The translations under genes were made by a program, and so were the position numbers. DNA of 64,000 nucleotides from positions 413,369 to 477,368 of the forward strand of contig NZ_BSFC01000019.1 of assembly GCF_027922145.1 (NCBI RefSeq), written 5' to 3'. This DNA is from Novosphingobium resinovorum (GTDB lineage Bacteria > Pseudomonadota > Alphaproteobacteria > Sphingomonadales > Sphingomonadaceae). Positions 61,300 through 64,000 of the stretch are shown here, in pieces. How positions within the stretch are numbered: position 1 is the stretch's first letter; each line of letters starts with the position of its first letter. The notes beneath the pieces were generated by a model. The model was given only the letters and a program-made list of their open reading frames with translations. It had not been told where the DNA came from and made no database searches.

Positions 61300-62493
61300 T
61301 CATCCGCCTGACTGGCCGCCTCCGGCCGTCGCGTCCCGCCAACCGATGATCGCGCGATCGCCGGGTTTGAGGTCGTTCGCGAAGACTTCGGTGCGCTTGC
61401 CGTCGCTGGCGCCGACGGTGACGTAGACCCGGCGCGGCTCGCCGCCGTCGAGCACGAAGATGCGCTCGCGCCGCTGTGGTCCACGCGCGCCCGGCTCGAA
61501 TTCCAGCGCGGCATTGGGGACCAGCAGCACGTTCTGCCGCTCGGGCAGTTCGATCTCGACGGTGGCCTTCATGCCGGGACGGACCTGCGGGCCGGGCTTT
61601 TCGATCGTGAAGACGGCAAGCGGCGGTGTGGTCTGCGGCGGCGGAGATACGCGCATCAGCGTCAGCGTGGCCGATTGCGGCGCGTCGGGCAGGGTATCGA
61701 GCCGGATACTCGCAAGCGTTCCCGCCTTGATCGGCTCTGCCCTGTGGGTGTCGAGCGGGACTTCGATGGTCAGCGGTGCGATGCCCTGCGCGATCGTGAA
61801 CAGCGGCTGGTGATCGCCGATCATCTGCCCCGGCTGCGCATGGCGCATGGTCAGTATGCCCGAGAACGGAGCGCGCACTTCGGCTCCGGACTTGCGCGTC
61901 TCGTCTTCCTTGAACTGGATCTGCGCGGCCTTCACTTCGGCGCGCGCCGCCTCTACGCCAAGGTCCGCGCGGCGGGCATCGGCACGGGCAAGCTCGATCT
62001 CGTTGAGCGAGGGCGCGCGGCCGCCCGAGCGACGCCATACGCTCTCGAACCGGGCAAGGCGTGATCCGGTATCCTGCGCGGTGACTTGCGCCGCTTCAAG
62101 GGCGGCCTGCGCTGCAGTCAGGCGCGAGCGGCCGACTTCCACCGCGCCCTTGATCTCACCCGCGTCGATCATGGCGAGCAGTTCGCCCTGTTCGACCGCG
62201 CCGTCGCTCTTGCCGGATACCCAGGTCACGCGGCCGGGAAGCGCCGAGAACACTGTCACTTCGCCGGCGCCGCGAATCTGCCCGCGTTCGGAGATCAGCG
62301 GGGTCAGGTTTCCGCGCTCGACCGGGGTGGAATAATACGGGGAGTCGTCCCCGCTCACGAAGCGCACGAAGAACGTCATCGCCCCCAGCGCGGCGATGGC
62401 CAGGATCAGCAGGCTCAGCCAGTGGCGGAACACGCGGCGCGGTGCGGCGCCGAGCAGGGCGTCGAGCGGGGTATGCGTATCATGTTCAGTCAC
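61300..62493 (-). CDS. HlyD/RND-type periplasmic adaptor protein
   Basis: A 397-residue membrane fusion protein. One N-terminal helix (HWLSLLILAIAALGAMTFFV) is followed by a biotinyl-lipoyl-like barrel (LLAMIDAGEIKGAVEV), an alpha-hairpin (about 120-200), and a beta barrel with GMKATVEIELPERQNVLLVP. It overlaps the TolC-like gene by 8 bp and lies 100 bp from opgG. No inner-membrane pump gene is next to it. Confidence 0.88.
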   Translation of the reverse strand: MTEHDTHTPLDALLGAAPRRVFRHWLSLLILAIAALGAMTFFVRFVSGDDSPYYSTPVERGNLTPLISERGQIRGAGEVTVFSALPGRVTWVSGKSDGAVEQGELLAMIDAGEIKGAVEVGRSRLTAAQAALEAAQVTAQDTGSRLARFESVWRRSGGRAPSLNEIELARADARRADLGVEAARAEVKAAQIQFKEDETRKSGAEVRAPFSGILTMRHAQPGQMIGDHQPLFTIAQGIAPLTIEVPLDTHRAEPIKAGTLASIRLDTLPDAPQSATLTLMRVSPPPQTTPPLAVFTIEKPGPQVRPGMKATVEIELPERQNVLLVPNAALEFEPGARGPQRRERIFVLDGGEPRRVYVTVGASDGKRTEVFANDLKPGDRAIIGWRDATAGGGQSGG

Positions 62494-63550
62494 AGCCGGC
62501 GGTCACCGTTATCGTGGGGCCTGTCGCGGAAGGATCGGGTGCAACGACCGGTGCAAGACCTTCGCGCGCCCAACTCCCGTCCTGCCCGGACCAGAGATCG
62601 AGCGTCGCCGTCACCCGGGCCGCGCGCGCATCAGCCAGCGCGAGTTCGACCGCGAGCGCGGCGGCTTCGGTCACGTAAAGCGTGGAGAAGGCCCCGGCTC
62701 CCTCGCGGTAGGCGGTACGCGCGTCACGGACGGAGCGGCGCGATTCCTCCAGCGCCTGAGTCAGTCGGGCTTCCCTGAGGACGGCATCGGCCAGAACGGC
62801 CCGTTGCGGGTTCTCCGGTGCGGCCGAGGCAAGCGGGTCTACCGCAGGATCGGGAAGCGTCCCCGGGGTGCCGAGCTTCGCGGCAAGGGCATCGGGCTGA
62901 TCCCCGACAAGGCGGGCCAGTTCGGCAATGGCCTGATCGAGCCGCCCTTGCGCGAACCCCAGTTCACCCTGCGCGGTCTCGTCCTGCGAACGGGCGAGCG
63001 ATCCGTCGATCGCCGGAACGAGCCCGGCCTCACGGCGGAACTGGGCGACTTCCGCATTATCCTTGTACTGAGCCCGCAGATTGCCGCGCAGCGCGACGTC
63101 TTTCTGCAGGCGCCGCACTTCGACATAGGTAAGCGCGATCTGCCGGGCGAGTCGTTCCCGACGCGCCGATACCCGGTCGACCTTCTCAGTCCTGATCTGC
63201 GGGTCGGCGTTCACGCTCTTGTCGCCGAACAGCCGCCCCAGCTTGGCGCCGATGCGTTTGGCGTCGTGCTCGGTCTGGTAATCGTACTGGCGCAGCGAAG
63301 CGATCCGGCAGATGACTTCGGGGCTGGTATCGAGGCCCTGCTGTATCAGTGTCGCCAGAACGGGGTCTCCCGCCTCACGCCACCATGCGGGGGCCGCGGG
63401 TACGACAGGAGTCTCGGCGCCGGCGGCAGGGGCCGGGGCGCTGGCGACGTCCCTCGTGGTCTCGGCGCATCCTGCACAAGCGAGCGCGAGCGCCATAAGC
63501 GCCGCGCCGCCCAGTCGCGCGCGTGGTTTCAACATTCTCGACACGTGCAT
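62486..63550 (-). CDS. Short TolC/NodT-like outer-membrane lipoprotein
   Basis: A 354-residue protein. The leader LGGAALMALALACAGC ends in a lipobox. Helical repeats follow the outer-membrane-factor pattern (RRERLARQIALTYVEVRRLQKDVA, QGELGFAQGRLDQAIAELARLVGD, YREGAGAFSTLYVTEAAAL). It is about 100 residues shorter than NodT (about 460) and lacks obvious long membrane-strand insertions between the helices. Start at 63550 is favoured; 63535 is possible. Coupled with the adaptor downstream. Confidence 0.78.
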   Translation of the reverse strand: MHVSRMLKPRARLGGAALMALALACAGCAETTRDVASAPAPAAGAETPVVPAAPAWWREAGDPVLATLIQQGLDTSPEVICRIASLRQYDYQTEHDAKRIGAKLGRLFGDKSVNADPQIRTEKVDRVSARRERLARQIALTYVEVRRLQKDVALRGNLRAQYKDNAEVAQFRREAGLVPAIDGSLARSQDETAQGELGFAQGRLDQAIAELARLVGDQPDALAAKLGTPGTLPDPAVDPLASAAPENPQRAVLADAVLREARLTQALEESRRSVRDARTAYREGAGAFSTLYVTEAAALAVELALADARAARVTATLDLWSGQDGSWAREGLAPVVAPDPSATGPTITVTAGCD

Positions 63551-63755
63551 TCCGATAGCACCTGAGCCCCGCGAAGCAATCATGCTGCGATAGCGAACGC
63601 AGGAATGCCCGACTGGTGGCAGGGAGCGACGGGAGATTCGCGCTTTTATGCAGGCTGAACGGGGTGATGCTGCGCGGTAAGAGGGGTTATGTAATTGCAA
63701 AGGCGCAGGAAACCGGGGTTTCTGGTGCTTGATGAACTTTTTTTGAAATTAGTGT

Positions 63756-63783
63756 TTGACCGACTCACCTGGTGGCCTTAGAG
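63756..63783 (+). promoter_or_regulatory. Putative rRNA operon promoter
   Basis: TTGACC (63756-63761), a 16-bp spacer and TTAGAG (63778-63783) with a G/C-rich discriminator, as in sphingomonad rRNA promoters. It faces right, towards the presumed 16S gene outside the window. An AT-rich stretch (TTTTTTTGAAATTAGTG) immediately upstream could act as an UP element. Confidence 0.55.
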
Positions 63784-63900
63784 GCCCGTTCACCGCAGCG
63801 GACCACACGGTTTTGCATCGGTCGCCAAGCACTGACGGGCACCAAGCTCTCCGAGGTTAAAGCCGGGGACGACGGGTTGTCCGGGTTTGTTGCCTGGTGG

Positions 63901-63911
63901 TTCTTTGACAT
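63901..63911 (+). promoter_or_regulatory. boxA-like antitermination site in an rRNA leader
   Basis: TTCTTTGACAT resembles rRNA boxA (TGCTCTTTAACA in E. coli) and is followed by GATGAAGGGACATGTGGGCG, which is a typical sphingomonad sequence before 16S rRNA. The window ends before the 16S gene itself, so this is inferred from the leader only. Confidence 0.6.
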
Positions 63912-64000
63912 TGTAGGTTTATGATGAAGGGACATGTGGGCGACGGCGCCTGGTCTCGTGGGTCTTTGGGCCACGGGTACCAGTTTAAAGCAAGCCGATG

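Noticed and set aside
63906..63925. TTGACA followed by TATGAT as a promoter
   Set aside because: The spacing is only about 9 bp, and the TTGACA belongs to the boxA-like motif.
63765..63974. A 69-codon minus-strand frame at the right edge
   Set aside because: The sequence has the features of an rRNA leader; the protein has no structure-like pattern.

Overview
The window is high-GC chromosomal DNA of an alphaproteobacterium. Gene content and order point to the Sphingomonadales, probably a Novosphingobium-like sphingomonad. This taxonomic call is inferred from the DUF2093, MmcB and DUF1636 genes, the short palindromic repeats and the rRNA-leader style; no marker gene was searched.

Layout. (1) 1-16845 is ordinary backbone: the 3' end of xseA, DUF2093, an M23 peptidase, a phytase-like esterase, rpmB, tadA, an RNase T2 gene broken by one amber codon, nadC, a LytTR response regulator with its histidine kinase, a DsbA-type oxidoreductase, an M48 protease, a PAS-type protein, an MFS transporter, DUF2141, a sterol-desaturase-like protein, an RhlE-type RNA helicase and mmcB. 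(2) 16846-16922 is tRNA-Arg(CCG). Its 3' end is repeated exactly (19 bp) at 46873-46891, just outside a P4-type tyrosine integrase. The roughly 30 kb between the two copies is an integrated mobile element. (3) 46892-63700 is backbone again: an Rmf-like small protein, a cobalamin salvage and late-synthesis cluster (cobU, cobQ, cbiB, cobC, cobS, alpha-ribazole phosphatase, cobT, DUF1636, btuB with a cobalamin riboswitch, and cobB on the other strand), then opgH/opgG with an HlyD adaptor and a short TolC-like lipoprotein. (4) The last 250 bases look like the promoter and boxA leader of an rRNA operon whose 16S gene would begin just outside the window.

The element has three parts. The left part (17.0-31.5 kb) is cargo: a lipoprotein, secreted proteins, a DUF1275 membrane protein, a YqiJ/flotillin pair, a HEPN-like protein, an eight-gene operon of mostly unknown small proteins facing a small DNA-binding protein, an IS630 element, a LuxR-type HTH protein, and debris of a second DUF1275 copy and of a phage baseplate gene. 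The middle (31.7-38.9 kb) is a tightly coupled plus-strand run of phage-like genes. It is dominated by a 1413-residue protein combining a nuclease-like domain and an M15 peptidase domain with five PPPPPGF-type motifs, followed by DUF5681 and four tiny paralogues. The right part (39-46.7 kb) has a VapBC45-like toxin-antitoxin pair behind an iteron-like inverted repeat, then a minus-strand replication and integration module (ATPase, CHC2/Toprim primase, small proteins, excisionase-like HTH, integrase). No terminase, portal, capsid or tail gene is visible, so the element is either a phage satellite-like island or a decayed prophage.

A 75-80 bp hairpin repeat occurs five times in the backbone and not once in the element, which independently marks the element as foreign.
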